Below are positions 1 to 8,772 of a DNA stretch of 34,133 bases, one piece after another. Numbering within the stretch: the stretch's first letter is position 1; each line of letters begins with the position of its first letter. Source of the stretch: an uncultured Clostridia bacterium (GTDB lineage: Bacteria > Bacillota > Clostridia > Christensenellales > DTU072); the NCBI GenBank assembly GCA_944349735.1, contig CALVNM010000013.1, forward strand, positions 1 through 34,133, given 5' to 3'. Position numbers and translations under genes: made by a program. A model generated the notes under the pieces. It was not told the DNA's origin, searched no databases, and saw only the letters and a program-made list of their open reading frames with translations.

Positions 1-1
1 G

Positions 2-75
2 TGGGCCTTCACGGACTCGAACCGCGGACCAATCGGTTATGAGCCGACCGCTCTAACCAACTGAGCTAAAGGCCC
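2..75 (-). tRNA. tRNA with CAU anticodon (elongator Met, or Ile2)
   Basis: Read on the minus strand this folds as a complete cloverleaf. The 7-bp acceptor stem GGGCCTT/AAGGCCC closes it, the D arm contains AGCTCAGTTGGTTAGAGC, the anticodon loop is CTCATAA, and the T loop is GTTCGAGTC. The anticodon is CAU and the discriminator base is A. CAU tRNAs can be initiator Met, elongator Met or lysidine-modified Ile2. The paired first base argues against initiator, but Met and Ile2 cannot be separated by eye. Any encoded CCA would run off the window edge. It is downstream of tRNA-Pro and probably co-transcribed with it. Confidence 0.93.
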
Positions 76-111
76 CCATAAATGTGGATTTAATATTAAA
101 TTGTAAGGTTC

Positions 112-188
<77 letters not shown>

Positions 189-214
189 TCGGGCACCATC
201 AACCGCGCTTAAAT

Positions 215-243
215 AATATACAATATCCTGACGACGTTGTCAA
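215..243 (-). promoter_or_regulatory. Sigma-A type promoter of the tRNA pair
   Basis: On the minus strand TTGACA (238-243) is separated by exactly 17 nt from TATATT (215-220). The expected start lies near 208, about 20 nt upstream of tRNA-Pro. This is one of the best matches to consensus in the window, as is common for stable-RNA genes. Confidence 0.85.
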
Positions 244-419
244 CGGATTTTCGCGTACTCGGTCGAATTTTTTTTATTAGCCCGAACACTCGGCGTACGC
301 GCTTTCCGTGCACCCGAAAACTCTATAGCTATATGCACATTTTGTTCTTTTCGTCTGCCCGGTATGCTACGGCAATACGCTTCATAAATATTATGCATAA
401 TATCAAATTTGATAAATTA

Positions 420-448
420 TTGATTTTTGTTTTTATATATATTATTAT
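420..448 (+). promoter_or_regulatory. Candidate promoter of the P-type ATPase gene
   Basis: TTGATT at 420-425 is followed after 17 nt by TATTAT at 443-448, inside an AT-rich stretch. It would start a transcript near 455 with a leader of about 55 nt before the chosen ATG at 510. The surrounding AT-rich run offers other registers, so the exact position is uncertain. The rest of the gene-free stretch 244-419 shows nothing recognisable. Confidence 0.5.
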
Positions 449-509
449 ATATATTGGAATGGCGGAAGCGGATTGTTCCCGAAGTAATACGACAAGGAAT
501 CTATATTTA

Positions 510-3113
510 ATGGATATATTATCAAAGCTGGAAAGTCTGATCCACGGAGAAAAAGGACCGCATATACGTGAAGACAGCCATAAGCTGAAGCACGCGGAAA
601 GGTTCGATCCCGATATCAACGAAGGTCTCACGGAAACGCAGGTCGCGGAAAGAAACAGCGACAAACTTACTAACGATAAGCCCATAAACCGTACCAAATC
701 ATATACTCGAATCGTTCTCGAAAACGTATTCAATTTCTGTAATACGGTCACTATCATATTGGTCGCCCTGCTTTTCATCGCGGGAGCCGGGATGTATACG
801 GTTTCTTCCTGCATAGTCATACTGAATATGGCTATCGGTATTTGGCAGGAGATTAAAGCGAAACATAAAGTCGAAAAGCTGTCGATAGTCATCGAGAATA
901 CCTGCGAAGTCATCAGAGACGGTAAACACTCGGAGATCAGCACCAAGAAGCTTGTGCTTGACGACATTTACATACTTAACGCGGGATTGCAAGTTCCCGT
1001 GGACTCCTCCGTCAAGAGCGGCGTTATCGAAGTTGACGAATCGATACTTACCGGCGAATCCGTACCCGTCAAAAAGAGCGTAGGAGATTATATCCTTGCC
1101 GGCTCCGTTATAGTGTCGGGCGAAGCCACCGTGCGCGCCGACAAAGTCGGTAAAGACTGCTATATAGAGAACGTAGCCCGTATCGCGCGCAGAGTATCCA
1201 AGCCTCGTTCCAATATATTCAGCGTACTGGACAAGATAATCAAAGGCATATCCGTAGTCCTCATATTCCTCGCGGGTCTCCTGCTCATATCGCTTCTCGT
1301 TACCGGCGCAGAGAGCACGTTCCTTACGGAATCCGGAGTAAACACAGAGGAAATATCCAAATTCCAAAGCTATGTTATAACGATTTCCGCGGCTATACTC
1401 GGAATGCTCCCTATCGGGATGTTCCTGCTGACTTCTACAGCGCTAGCCGCTTCTACGCTTAAATTCGCTAAACGCAATACTCTTCCTCAGGATCTGTACA
1501 GCATCGAAATGATAGCTATGGTCGACACCCTGTTGCTCGATAAGACGGGCACGATCACCAACGGAAGGCTCGAGGTCGTGGAGATCAAGAACTTCCTTAC
1601 GGACGACAACACGCATGCGGAGGACGTATTCAATACTATAGTTACCGCGACTAAGGACCGCAACAGTACGGCTAACGCAATACGCGAACATTTCCTGTAC
1701 GCCAAGACATTGGATTATGCCGATTTCTGTGCGTTCTCTTCGGCTCGCAAATTCAGCGCGATAACCTTAAGCGACGGCAAGACATACGTCATGGGCGCGC
1801 CGGACTTTATCGTCAGCGGCAACGACGAATTGGAAACATATGTGGAACATAACGCCAATCTCGGCAGAAGAACTCTCGCTCTTGCCGAATTCGACGGAGC
1901 CATAGACGATTTCGATCCGGCCTTGAGTAAATGCCTGTGTGCAGTAACGCTTGAGGACGAACTCAGAGGCGACGTCAAGGAAACTCTGGATTGGTTCCGC
2001 ACAAACGACGTAGAGATAAAGATCGTTTCCGGAGACAATCCCGTTACCGTCAGCCAGATAGCGGAAAAAACGGGCGTAAGCGGTTACGAAAACTATGTCA
2101 GCTGCCGTGAATTGACCGACGAAGAACTCGCGGAAAAAGCGGAAAATACTACCATATTCGGTCGCGTTTCGCCCGAGCAGAAATGCAAATTAGTCAATAT
2201 ACTGCAATCCAGAGGAAAGGTAGTCGGTATGATCGGCGACGGCGTAAACGACGTACAGGCTCTGAAAGAAGCGGATTGCTCCATATCATTTGCTTCGGCT
2301 AACGAAGTGGCGCGTAACATTTCGCGTATCATACTGATGGATAATAATTTCAAGACCCTGCCGAGCGTCGTTCAGGAAGGACGACAGGTTATTTCCAATA
2401 TACAGAAAGTATCCTCACTGTACATAATGAAAAATATTTTCGTTATGTTCATGGTATTGATGTTCACCATCCTTACTTTCGTTACCGAAGTGAACAGCTA
2501 TCCGTTCGATACGAAGAGAATGTTACTTATCGAGTTCTTCGTTATCGGCGTACCTACATTCTGCTTCGCGCTACAACCTAATAAAGCCCGCGCTACGGAC
2601 AAATTCCTCGCCAACATCATGCGTGCCTGTTTCCCGTCCGCTATAGGGCTTATCGTAGGCGTGCTCTTCGTATTCGGAATGCTTGGTTGTTTCAGCGGAG
2701 ACATGACGTCTTTCGCCACCTACGACAATGCCTCGACGGCGGCGATAGCGCTTGCAATGGCGGGATTTGCCTGTCTGATAATAATTTCTATGCCTCCGGA
2801 CTGGTTCAGACTCGGGCTTATCGTCGCCATGATAGGCGTTTCGGCTCTAGCGCTTTGGGCAGATTACTACTATGCCGTCCCCCTGTTCGGCGATACCTTC
2901 CTTAATATTAACTGGCAGCTTCCGTGGCAAAACTGGGTATTGTGCGTAGGCTGCGCGGTAATAGCCGCAATACTGACTTTGGTCTTCCGTAAGCTAATTG
3001 ACGTCATTGCCGCCAAATACGGCGACAAGATATTCGCTTTCTTCGAAAAGCTCACTAAATCAATGAAACTTATTTTCCGCAAAAAGAGCAGAGTAAACGA
3101 AAAGAATTTCTGA
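510..3113 (+). CDS. P-type cation-translocating ATPase, CtpE-like (HAD family)
   Basis: A membrane pump that couples ATP hydrolysis to cation transport through a phospho-aspartate. With the start at 510 it has 867 residues. It carries the actuator TGES loop (about 181-184), the phosphorylation motif DKTGT (Asp about 344), a SGDNPVTV nucleotide-binding segment and the hinge GDGVND (about 576-581). Membrane helices lie before and after the actuator domain, and a cluster follows the hinge. The M4 segment reads LPIGMFLL where Ca2+/Na+ pumps have PEGL. That, and the absence of CPC or metal-binding N-terminal domains, points to the CtpE-like group (calcium in mycobacteria) rather than heavy-metal pumps. 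The open frame extends upstream to 237 but that part looks non-coding. ATG 510 has AAGGA at 494-498, and ATG 459 is a weaker alternative. The substrate is inferred, not shown. Confidence 0.88.
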   Translation: MDILSKLESLIHGEKGPHIREDSHKLKHAERFDPDINEGLTETQVAERNSDKLTNDKPINRTKSYTRIVLENVFNFCNTVTIILVALLFIAGAGMYTVSSCIVILNMAIGIWQEIKAKHKVEKLSIVIENTCEVIRDGKHSEISTKKLVLDDIYILNAGLQVPVDSSVKSGVIEVDESILTGESVPVKKSVGDYILAGSVIVSGEATVRADKVGKDCYIENVARIARRVSKPRSNIFSVLDKIIKGISVVLIFLAGLLLISLLVTGAESTFLTESGVNTEEISKFQSYVITISAAILGMLPIGMFLLTSTALAASTLKFAKRNTLPQDLYSIEMIAMVDTLLLDKTGTITNGRLEVVEIKNFLTDDNTHAEDVFNTIVTATKDRNSTANAIREHFLYAKTLDYADFCAFSSARKFSAITLSDGKTYVMGAPDFIVSGNDELETYVEHNANLGRRTLALAEFDGAIDDFDPALSKCLCAVTLEDELRGDVKETLDWFRTNDVEIKIVSGDNPVTVSQIAEKTGVSGYENYVSCRELTDEELAEKAENTTIFGRVSPEQKCKLVNILQSRGKVVGMIGDGVNDVQALKEADCSISFASANEVARNISRIILMDNNFKTLPSVVQEGRQVISNIQKVSSLYIMKNIFVMFMVLMFTILTFVTEVNSYPFDTKRMLLIEFFVIGVPTFCFALQPNKARATDKFLANIMRACFPSAIGLIVGVLFVFGMLGCFSGDMTSFATYDNASTAAIALAMAGFACLIIISMPPDWFRLGLIVAMIGVSALALWADYYYAVPLFGDTFLNINWQLPWQNWVLCVGCAVIAAILTLVFRKLIDVIAAKYGDKIFAFFEKLTKSMKLIFRKKSRVNEKNF

Positions 3114-3137
3114 TGTACCTAATATAAATATAAAATA

Positions 3138-3166
3138 GAACCGGACAATCGTCCGGTTCTTTTATT
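3138..3166. terminator. Bidirectional terminator between the P-type ATPase gene and relA
   Basis: A 9-bp GC-rich stem (GAACCGGAC/GTCCGGTTC, loop AATC) has T-rich sequence after it on both strands. It sits between two convergent genes and can serve both. Confidence 0.9.
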
Positions 3167-5333
3167 ATAATCTTTTGATGCTTATCACGTCCGGAAGCGA
3201 AGACAGTTTCTTCACTATGAATTCCAATTCCTCCACCGACTTGATCTGTAAGCCGAGCGACAGATTGGCTATCCCCTTCGTAACGTGCATCTCTATGGTT
3301 TGAATGGAAATACCCTGATTGGATAATACGGGTATGATGGTATTGACGACTCCCGTGCGATCCACGCATTCTATATGAAGTTTCGCTATGAACATCGAAT
3401 CGTCGGTATTCGCCCAATGCGCCTCCATAAGCCTCTCGGTCTCCATATTGCGGATGTTCGGGCAATCCGCGCGGTGTATGGAAACTCCGGCTCCCCTCAT
3501 CGCATAACCCACTATGCTGTCTCCGGGGACGGGACTGCAGCACTTGGCGAGTTTGACCAGGAAGTCGTCGAAGCCTTCGACTATTACGGCGCTCGATGAC
3601 CTGGATCTTTGGGGTTGCTCCTGCTTCGGCGCCTCTTCCCCCGCCGCTTTCTTTATCATCGCCTGTTGCTTGTTGTGTCGGTCGATAAGCTTAAGCAATA
3701 TCTGGTTGGTTCCCAGAGCGCCGCAGCCGACGGAAGCATACATATCGTCCGCGGAGGATAACGCATATCTTTTATACAGCTCGTCCACAGCCGACTGATT
3801 GCTCATGAGATCGCCGAGTTGATAGCCTCTGCGTTTCGCCTCGCGCTCGAGCATGTCTTTGCCGGTCTTGATATTCTCCGCGACCATATCCTTCTTGAAG
3901 AAGTTGCGGATCTTGCTCCTTGCCTGCGAGGTGACGACGAATTTAAGCCAATCTCGCGAAGGACCTTTGCTTGCGTTGGAGGTTATGATCTCTATCACGT
4001 CTCCGGTATTGAGAGCCGTATTGAGAGGTACCATCTTGTTGTTTACTCTAGCTCCGATACATTTGTTGCCCACCGCGGTATGGACTTTATATGCAAAATC
4101 CACGGCTGTGGCTCCCGCCGGCAGATCGAATACCTCACCTTTGGGCGAAAACACGTATATTTCGTTGCTGACTATATTCAGCCTGAGAGTCTTGAGATAC
4201 TCTTGGCTGTCCTTGATGTCCTCTTCCGCCTCCATGACTTCGCGCACCCAGGACAAACGCTTGTCTATCTCGGTCTCGCTCCCGTCGGTTCTGCCCTCTT
4301 TGTACTTCCAGTGCGCAGCAATACCGTATTCGGCTATGCGGTTCATCTCCTGAGTGCGTATCTGTATCTCGAATATCTGTCCGAAGTTGCTGACAACCGT
4401 GGTATGCAGCGATTGATAAAGATTAGGCTTCGGCATAGCTATATAATCTTTGAATCTTCCCGGGACCGGCTTCCACATAGAATGGATTATGCCAAGTACG
4501 GTATAACATTCTTTCACGTCGTCGACTATAACTCGGACGGCTATGAGATCGTATATCTGGTCGAGCGTCTTTTGCTGGTTGACCATTTTCTTATATATGG
4601 AATAGAAATGTTTAGGTCTTCCTTTTATGTCAGCCTTGATGCCTACCTTCTCTAGTTCTTTTTCTATTTCGCCCGCGATACGCGCTACCTGAAGCATTCG
4701 CTCCCCGCGCTTGGCGTCAAGCTGCTCGCAAAGGTATTTGTATTCTTCCGGATACAGATATTTCATCGACAGATCTTCGAGTTCGCATTTGATACCCGAT
4801 ATACCGAGGCGAGCTGCCATAGGTGCATAAATATCGAGTGTCTCTTTGGAAATGCGCAGTTGCTTTTCCGGCTTAAGGGCATCCAAAGTACGCATATTAT
4901 GCAACCTGTCGGCAAGTTTTATAAAAAGCACTCTCAAATCGAGAGATATTGCGAAAAAGAGTTTCCTTAGATTTTCCGCCTGTTCCTCAATGCGCGAGCT
5001 GAACTTCGATTTCAGTTTAGAAAGCTTGGTGACGGCTTCGACCAGCGTATATATCTCGTCTCCGAATTTCTTTTTCAGCGTCGGACCGTCGCAATCGGTA
5101 TCTTCGACCACGTCGTGCAGGAGAGCGGCACATATGCACGCCGGGTCCATTCCGAGATCGATAAGTATCTCCGCCGTAGCCATGGGATGCGTGATATACG
5201 GCTCTCCCGACTCGCGGAGCTGACCTTTATGGCAATCCTCGGCGAAAGACAACGCATATTTTATCTGCTGACAGTCTTCCTCGGAGTAATTTGATTTACA
5301 TTTTTTTATAAATTCCTGTTCCCTCGTAAACAT
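3165..5333 (-). CDS. relA: Bifunctional (p)ppGpp synthetase/hydrolase RelA/SpoT (Rel)
   Basis: Makes and degrades the alarmone (p)ppGpp in the stringent response. The 722 residues match full-length Rel. The HD hydrolase domain has HDVVED at about 73-78 and RLHNMRTL. The synthetase domain has RFKDYIAMPKPN followed by YQSLHTT, and AAHWKYKEG. A TGS domain (VFSPKGEVFDLPAGATAVDF) follows near 395-455. The C-terminal part holds the CCSPVPGD zinc-finger-like motif and an ACT domain. Both catalytic signatures are intact, so it should work in both directions. It starts only 5 nt after the recJ stop, so the two are one operon. Many Clostridia place apt between recJ and relA, but it is absent here. Confidence 0.96.
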   Translation of the reverse strand: MFTREQEFIKKCKSNYSEEDCQQIKYALSFAEDCHKGQLRESGEPYITHPMATAEILIDLGMDPACICAALLHDVVEDTDCDGPTLKKKFGDEIYTLVEAVTKLSKLKSKFSSRIEEQAENLRKLFFAISLDLRVLFIKLADRLHNMRTLDALKPEKQLRISKETLDIYAPMAARLGISGIKCELEDLSMKYLYPEEYKYLCEQLDAKRGERMLQVARIAGEIEKELEKVGIKADIKGRPKHFYSIYKKMVNQQKTLDQIYDLIAVRVIVDDVKECYTVLGIIHSMWKPVPGRFKDYIAMPKPNLYQSLHTTVVSNFGQIFEIQIRTQEMNRIAEYGIAAHWKYKEGRTDGSETEIDKRLSWVREVMEAEEDIKDSQEYLKTLRLNIVSNEIYVFSPKGEVFDLPAGATAVDFAYKVHTAVGNKCIGARVNNKMVPLNTALNTGDVIEIITSNASKGPSRDWLKFVVTSQARSKIRNFFKKDMVAENIKTGKDMLEREAKRRGYQLGDLMSNQSAVDELYKRYALSSADDMYASVGCGALGTNQILLKLIDRHNKQQAMIKKAAGEEAPKQEQPQRSRSSSAVIVEGFDDFLVKLAKCCSPVPGDSIVGYAMRGAGVSIHRADCPNIRNMETERLMEAHWANTDDSMFIAKLHIECVDRTGVVNTIIPVLSNQGISIQTIEMHVTKGIANLSLGLQIKSVEELEFIVKKLSSLPDVISIKRL

Positions 5334-5338
5334 ATGCT

Positions 5339-7633
5339 TTACCGTTTACCGTTACTGATAAGTTTAAGTATCCCCGATTCCGAAAGATCTTTTTTGACTG
5401 CGCTTATGCGCAGGAACCCGTCGTTATCGATGTATATAACGCCTATTTCCATCAGGATATAGATGCCGGTCTCGAATGCCGTAAACGGCGCGGTATACCC
5501 CTTCTCGCTGACCGTGAAATAAAGATCGTATATGCCGCCGTAACGCTTATCTTTTGCATAAGCTTTAACGAAACTGAATAATCCGAGCAACTTGTCACGG
5601 TCGAGCGAAACCGCATCCGTATTGTACTTGGGCGGATTATTATGCACCGTAATCTCCGCGGAATACTCTGAATTGAGGTCGTTAACGAAAGCCGCAGGCG
5701 GAGAATCGTACACCTCTATAACCGAATAATAACCGTAATAATTGTTGACGTCAGGAGCAAGCAGCACGGTATTATACGGATTGTCGGTCGCAAGCTGTCC
5801 GGTCGCTACGAGATAATTAGGATGTTCCTGTCTGAGCGTAGAAAAAGTTTCCGGAGTGAATGCGATAAGCAGTCTTCCGAATGTCTCGTCGTAGCCGCAA
5901 TAAGCGCTTTTGACCGCTTTTTTCTCGCGTTTGGGAAGGAAGGCTTCTGCTGCGCGCGCTATTATCTCGTCGTCAGGCGGCACCGCTTCCGTAAGCGACA
6001 TTCCTCTGTAAACGCATCTCAATGTCTCTCTACCTCTGTATTCTTCCTTGTCTACCGTATAGAATACGCTTTTGAGCATAGGAGAATTCAGTATTTCCCT
6101 GTTTCCGAGTTCGTTGAAAGCTATAAGATCCGCAACAGAATTGAGTTTGCTTTTGATATGCGCGTGTGATTTAATGCGCTCGAAAAGCATTCTGCGGAAA
6201 TCCGTCTTGAATACCGGTCTGGGATTACCCATACCGAACGGTTCCAATAATTCGAGTTTATCGGCGAATGTCATGGTAAGATCGGATACCGCAAGTTCTG
6301 CATCGTATTCGTGAGACGGCAGAAAATAGGTATCCTCGTAAGTTGCTCTTATGTATGCGTTGGCTGTCGCGGTGAATCTTTCGAGATCTTCCGGTCTTAT
6401 GCTGAGTCCGGCAGCCATCGTATGCCCCCCGAACTGTATAACGGCGTCTTTCGCGGCGTTCAGCACTTCATATATATTCACTCCTTTCACGCTTCTGCAC
6501 GAGCCTTTCAAAACGTCGTTCTGCGTGACGAACAGCACGGTAGGCCGCCTGAATTCTTCCGCGATCTTAGCCGCAGCGATGCCTACTACTCCGCCTTCCC
6601 AGTTACCGCTGTGCAATACTATGATACGGTTATGCGTAAGATCGTATTCGAGCAACATTTGACGGGCTTCATTTATGGTCTTGTTACAGAGTTCCTGTCG
6701 CTCTCTGTTCTCTCTGTCAAGCTCCGCTGCGAGCATATCTATTTCTTTGCGGTCGGTAGCCGTCAATAATCTGTATGATTTTTCCGCCGTGCTGAGCCTT
6801 CCCGAGGCGTTCAAGCGCGGAGCCAGTTTGAACGCTACGTCTCCCGACTTTACGGGGTAACCTCTTCTGTGCCCCGAGATCTCGAGTAACGCTTGAAGCC
6901 CGTATCTTACTTTACCTGAGCTTAACGCCCGCAATCCGCATGCTGCTATGATACGGTTGTCGCCTGTCAGCGGCACAAGATCCGCGATAGTCGAGACAGC
7001 GCAAATATCGATGAAATTCATAGCGTATTCGTCTCCGAATAATGCTCTGACCAACATAAAAGCGACTCCCGCGCCGCAAAGTTCCTCAGCGTCGGTTTGA
7101 GTCTTGGGATTGATTATTACGGAATTCGGCAAAACCTCCATAGGTTCGTGATGATCGGTAACCACGGTTTCCATGCCCAGCTCGTGCGCAAGCTCGATCT
7201 CTTCCACAGAACCGATGCCGCAATCGACCGTAATGAGTAAAGTCGGTTTATAACGTTCGTATGCTCGTCTTAAAGCATACTCTGAAAGTCCATAACCGTC
7301 CTCGGTACGCGTCGGAATGAATACCTCGACGTCCGCGCCGTGTTCTCTGAGCGCGGTTCCGAGTATAGCGCTCGCACCTATGCCGTCGCAATCGTAGTCA
7401 CCGAATATGAGTATCTTGCCGCTTTCGCAGTGCCTGCGTATCAGTTTTACGGCTTCTTCGGTGCCTTTAAGGGTATAAGGTGAAGACAGACCCGAAGGTA
7501 ACGGCTCCAAAAACGCTTTTGCCTTCTCCGCGGTATCGTAGCCGCGCGCAACGACAAGTTCCGCAAGTATATTGGGAAGTCCCGTCCGCGCGGCAATATC
7601 CGCTATCAAAATGCGTTTTTCTCTGTCAGCCAT
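5339..7633 (-). CDS. recJ: Single-stranded-DNA 5'-3' exonuclease RecJ
   Basis: RecJ digests 5' single-stranded ends in recombination and repair. This 764-residue protein has the DHH-family metal motifs in order: DYDCDG at about 79-84, TVDCGI (Asp about 137) and VTDHH with DHH at about 160-162. Further on is the DHHA1-type segment with GGHTMAAGLS. About 200 residues at the C terminus follow the RecJ OB region, fitting the longer Firmicutes form. ATG 7633 has a GAGGG ribosome site 4-5 nt upstream. A terminator lies between it and secF, so it is either served by read-through or by a promoter I could not identify in the short gap. It forms a tight pair with relA. Confidence 0.94.
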   Translation of the reverse strand: MADREKRILIADIAARTGLPNILAELVVARGYDTAEKAKAFLEPLPSGLSSPYTLKGTEEAVKLIRRHCESGKILIFGDYDCDGIGASAILGTALREHGADVEVFIPTRTEDGYGLSEYALRRAYERYKPTLLITVDCGIGSVEEIELAHELGMETVVTDHHEPMEVLPNSVIINPKTQTDAEELCGAGVAFMLVRALFGDEYAMNFIDICAVSTIADLVPLTGDNRIIAACGLRALSSGKVRYGLQALLEISGHRRGYPVKSGDVAFKLAPRLNASGRLSTAEKSYRLLTATDRKEIDMLAAELDRENRERQELCNKTINEARQMLLEYDLTHNRIIVLHSGNWEGGVVGIAAAKIAEEFRRPTVLFVTQNDVLKGSCRSVKGVNIYEVLNAAKDAVIQFGGHTMAAGLSIRPEDLERFTATANAYIRATYEDTYFLPSHEYDAELAVSDLTMTFADKLELLEPFGMGNPRPVFKTDFRRMLFERIKSHAHIKSKLNSVADLIAFNELGNREILNSPMLKSVFYTVDKEEYRGRETLRCVYRGMSLTEAVPPDDEIIARAAEAFLPKREKKAVKSAYCGYDETFGRLLIAFTPETFSTLRQEHPNYLVATGQLATDNPYNTVLLAPDVNNYYGYYSVIEVYDSPPAAFVNDLNSEYSAEITVHNNPPKYNTDAVSLDRDKLLGLFSFVKAYAKDKRYGGIYDLYFTVSEKGYTAPFTAFETGIYILMEIGVIYIDNDGFLRISAVKKDLSESGILKLISNGKR

Positions 7634-7653
7634 ATACCCTCTTTTTTATATGC

Positions 7654-7681
7654 AAAAAGAGCCCTGATAAGAGCTCTTTTT
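7654..7681 (-). terminator. Terminator after secF
   Basis: On the minus strand a 9-bp stem, AAAAAGAGC/GCTCTTTTT, ends in a T run immediately after the secF stop. The GC core is only 4 bp, so termination may be partial, allowing some transcription into recJ-relA. Confidence 0.65.
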
Positions 7682-7691
7682 ATTTTGACCG

Positions 7692-8771
7692 TTATCTGCG
7701 TCTGCCTCTTGCTACCGCCGCTTTTCTCGCTTTACGCTGTTTGTTGCGTCTCGCGTTCATCATCAGTCCCCAGATGCTCGGCGCAATGAATATCGACGAA
7801 TACAACCCTGCCAATATACCGAATATGATCGGAAGAGCGAAATCGGTCAGCGACTGCACACCCCATGCCGCGAGGACCACTATCGTGATAAGAGTCGTTA
7901 AGCTCGTGAACAGCGCTCTAGTGATAGACTCGGTGACCGACGTATCGATAATGTATCCGAAGTCAAGTTTGGATTTGTCTTTATGCTTATACGGAGCCAT
8001 ATTCTCGCGCACGCGGTCGAATATAACTATCGTATTGTTGATCGAATACGCTACTATAGTTATGATTCCGGCTATCAACGAGCTGTTGATCTGTATGCGG
8101 AAAATTATAACGAGCGAAAGCATTATGATTACGTCGTGCAACTGTGCGCACAACGCCGCCAGTCCGCTGAAGAAGTCGAATCTGAAAGCTATATAGATAA
8201 GCATCAGCAACATGGCGATACCGACCGACAGCAACGCTTTCTGTATAAGGTTTTCGCTCGCGGTGGCGTTGATCATTTCGGGATTGGCCTTTATCACTAC
8301 GGAATCGCCGTATTTGGCTTTGAAAGCGTTCACGACGTCTTCCGCTATTTTGCGGTTGATGGCTATCATTTCTTCGGTACGCTCGTCGCTGTTGTAGTCG
8401 GAACGGATACCGTCGACTTCTATGGAGTTGGGATAACGTACTATGAGAGTATCGGATCCCGAGTCCTGATCGGAAGAGACTATGGCGCCATTTTGCTCCA
8501 CCACTTCGGTGATAAGGGCGAGATTTTCTTTGCGGTTCGCGCCGAGCATCTCCGCGCCTTCCATTTCAACCGTAAGCACGGTGCCGCCCTTGAAATCGAT
8601 ACCAACGTTTGCGAAGCCGTCGTACTGGTTATTACCGGTATACACCGACCCGCATACGAGCGCGATGAATATGATCACTGCGGGAAGAATAAACCAATAA
8701 TAAGTATTCTTCGAAACGGGCAGTTTCTGTAAAGAAAGTCTGATCTTGGAGAGAGCCTTGGAATTACTCAT
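7692..8771 (-). CDS. secF: Protein translocase subunit SecF
   Basis: Membrane partner of SecD that uses the proton gradient to help proteins leave the SecYEG channel. It has 359 residues. An N-terminal helix (about 24-45) is followed by a periplasmic-type loop beginning with the hallmark VGIDFKGGT. The C-terminal RND-like block of five helices contains INSSLIAGIITIVAYSINN and then TIVIFDRVREN, the conserved SecF motif. A basic tail ends the protein. It starts one base after the secD stop, so translation is likely coupled. SecD and SecF are separate genes here, not the fused SecDF of Bacillus. Confidence 0.95.
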   Translation of the reverse strand: MSNSKALSKIRLSLQKLPVSKNTYYWFILPAVIIFIALVCGSVYTGNNQYDGFANVGIDFKGGTVLTVEMEGAEMLGANRKENLALITEVVEQNGAIVSSDQDSGSDTLIVRYPNSIEVDGIRSDYNSDERTEEMIAINRKIAEDVVNAFKAKYGDSVVIKANPEMINATASENLIQKALLSVGIAMLLMLIYIAFRFDFFSGLAALCAQLHDVIIMLSLVIIFRIQINSSLIAGIITIVAYSINNTIVIFDRVRENMAPYKHKDKSKLDFGYIIDTSVTESITRALFTSLTTLITIVVLAAWGVQSLTDFALPIIFGILAGLYSSIFIAPSIWGLMMNARRNKQRKARKAAVARGRRR

Positions 8772-8772
8772 A

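Noticed and set aside
237..509. N-terminal extension of the P-type ATPase frame to 237
   Set aside because: The residues are unlike the family, the DNA is AT-rich and holds the likely promoter, and the AAGGA site supports ATG 510.
3819..4655. A 278-codon plus-strand open frame
   Set aside because: It lies entirely opposite relA, has no recognisable motif, and the minus-strand frame has clear catalytic signatures.
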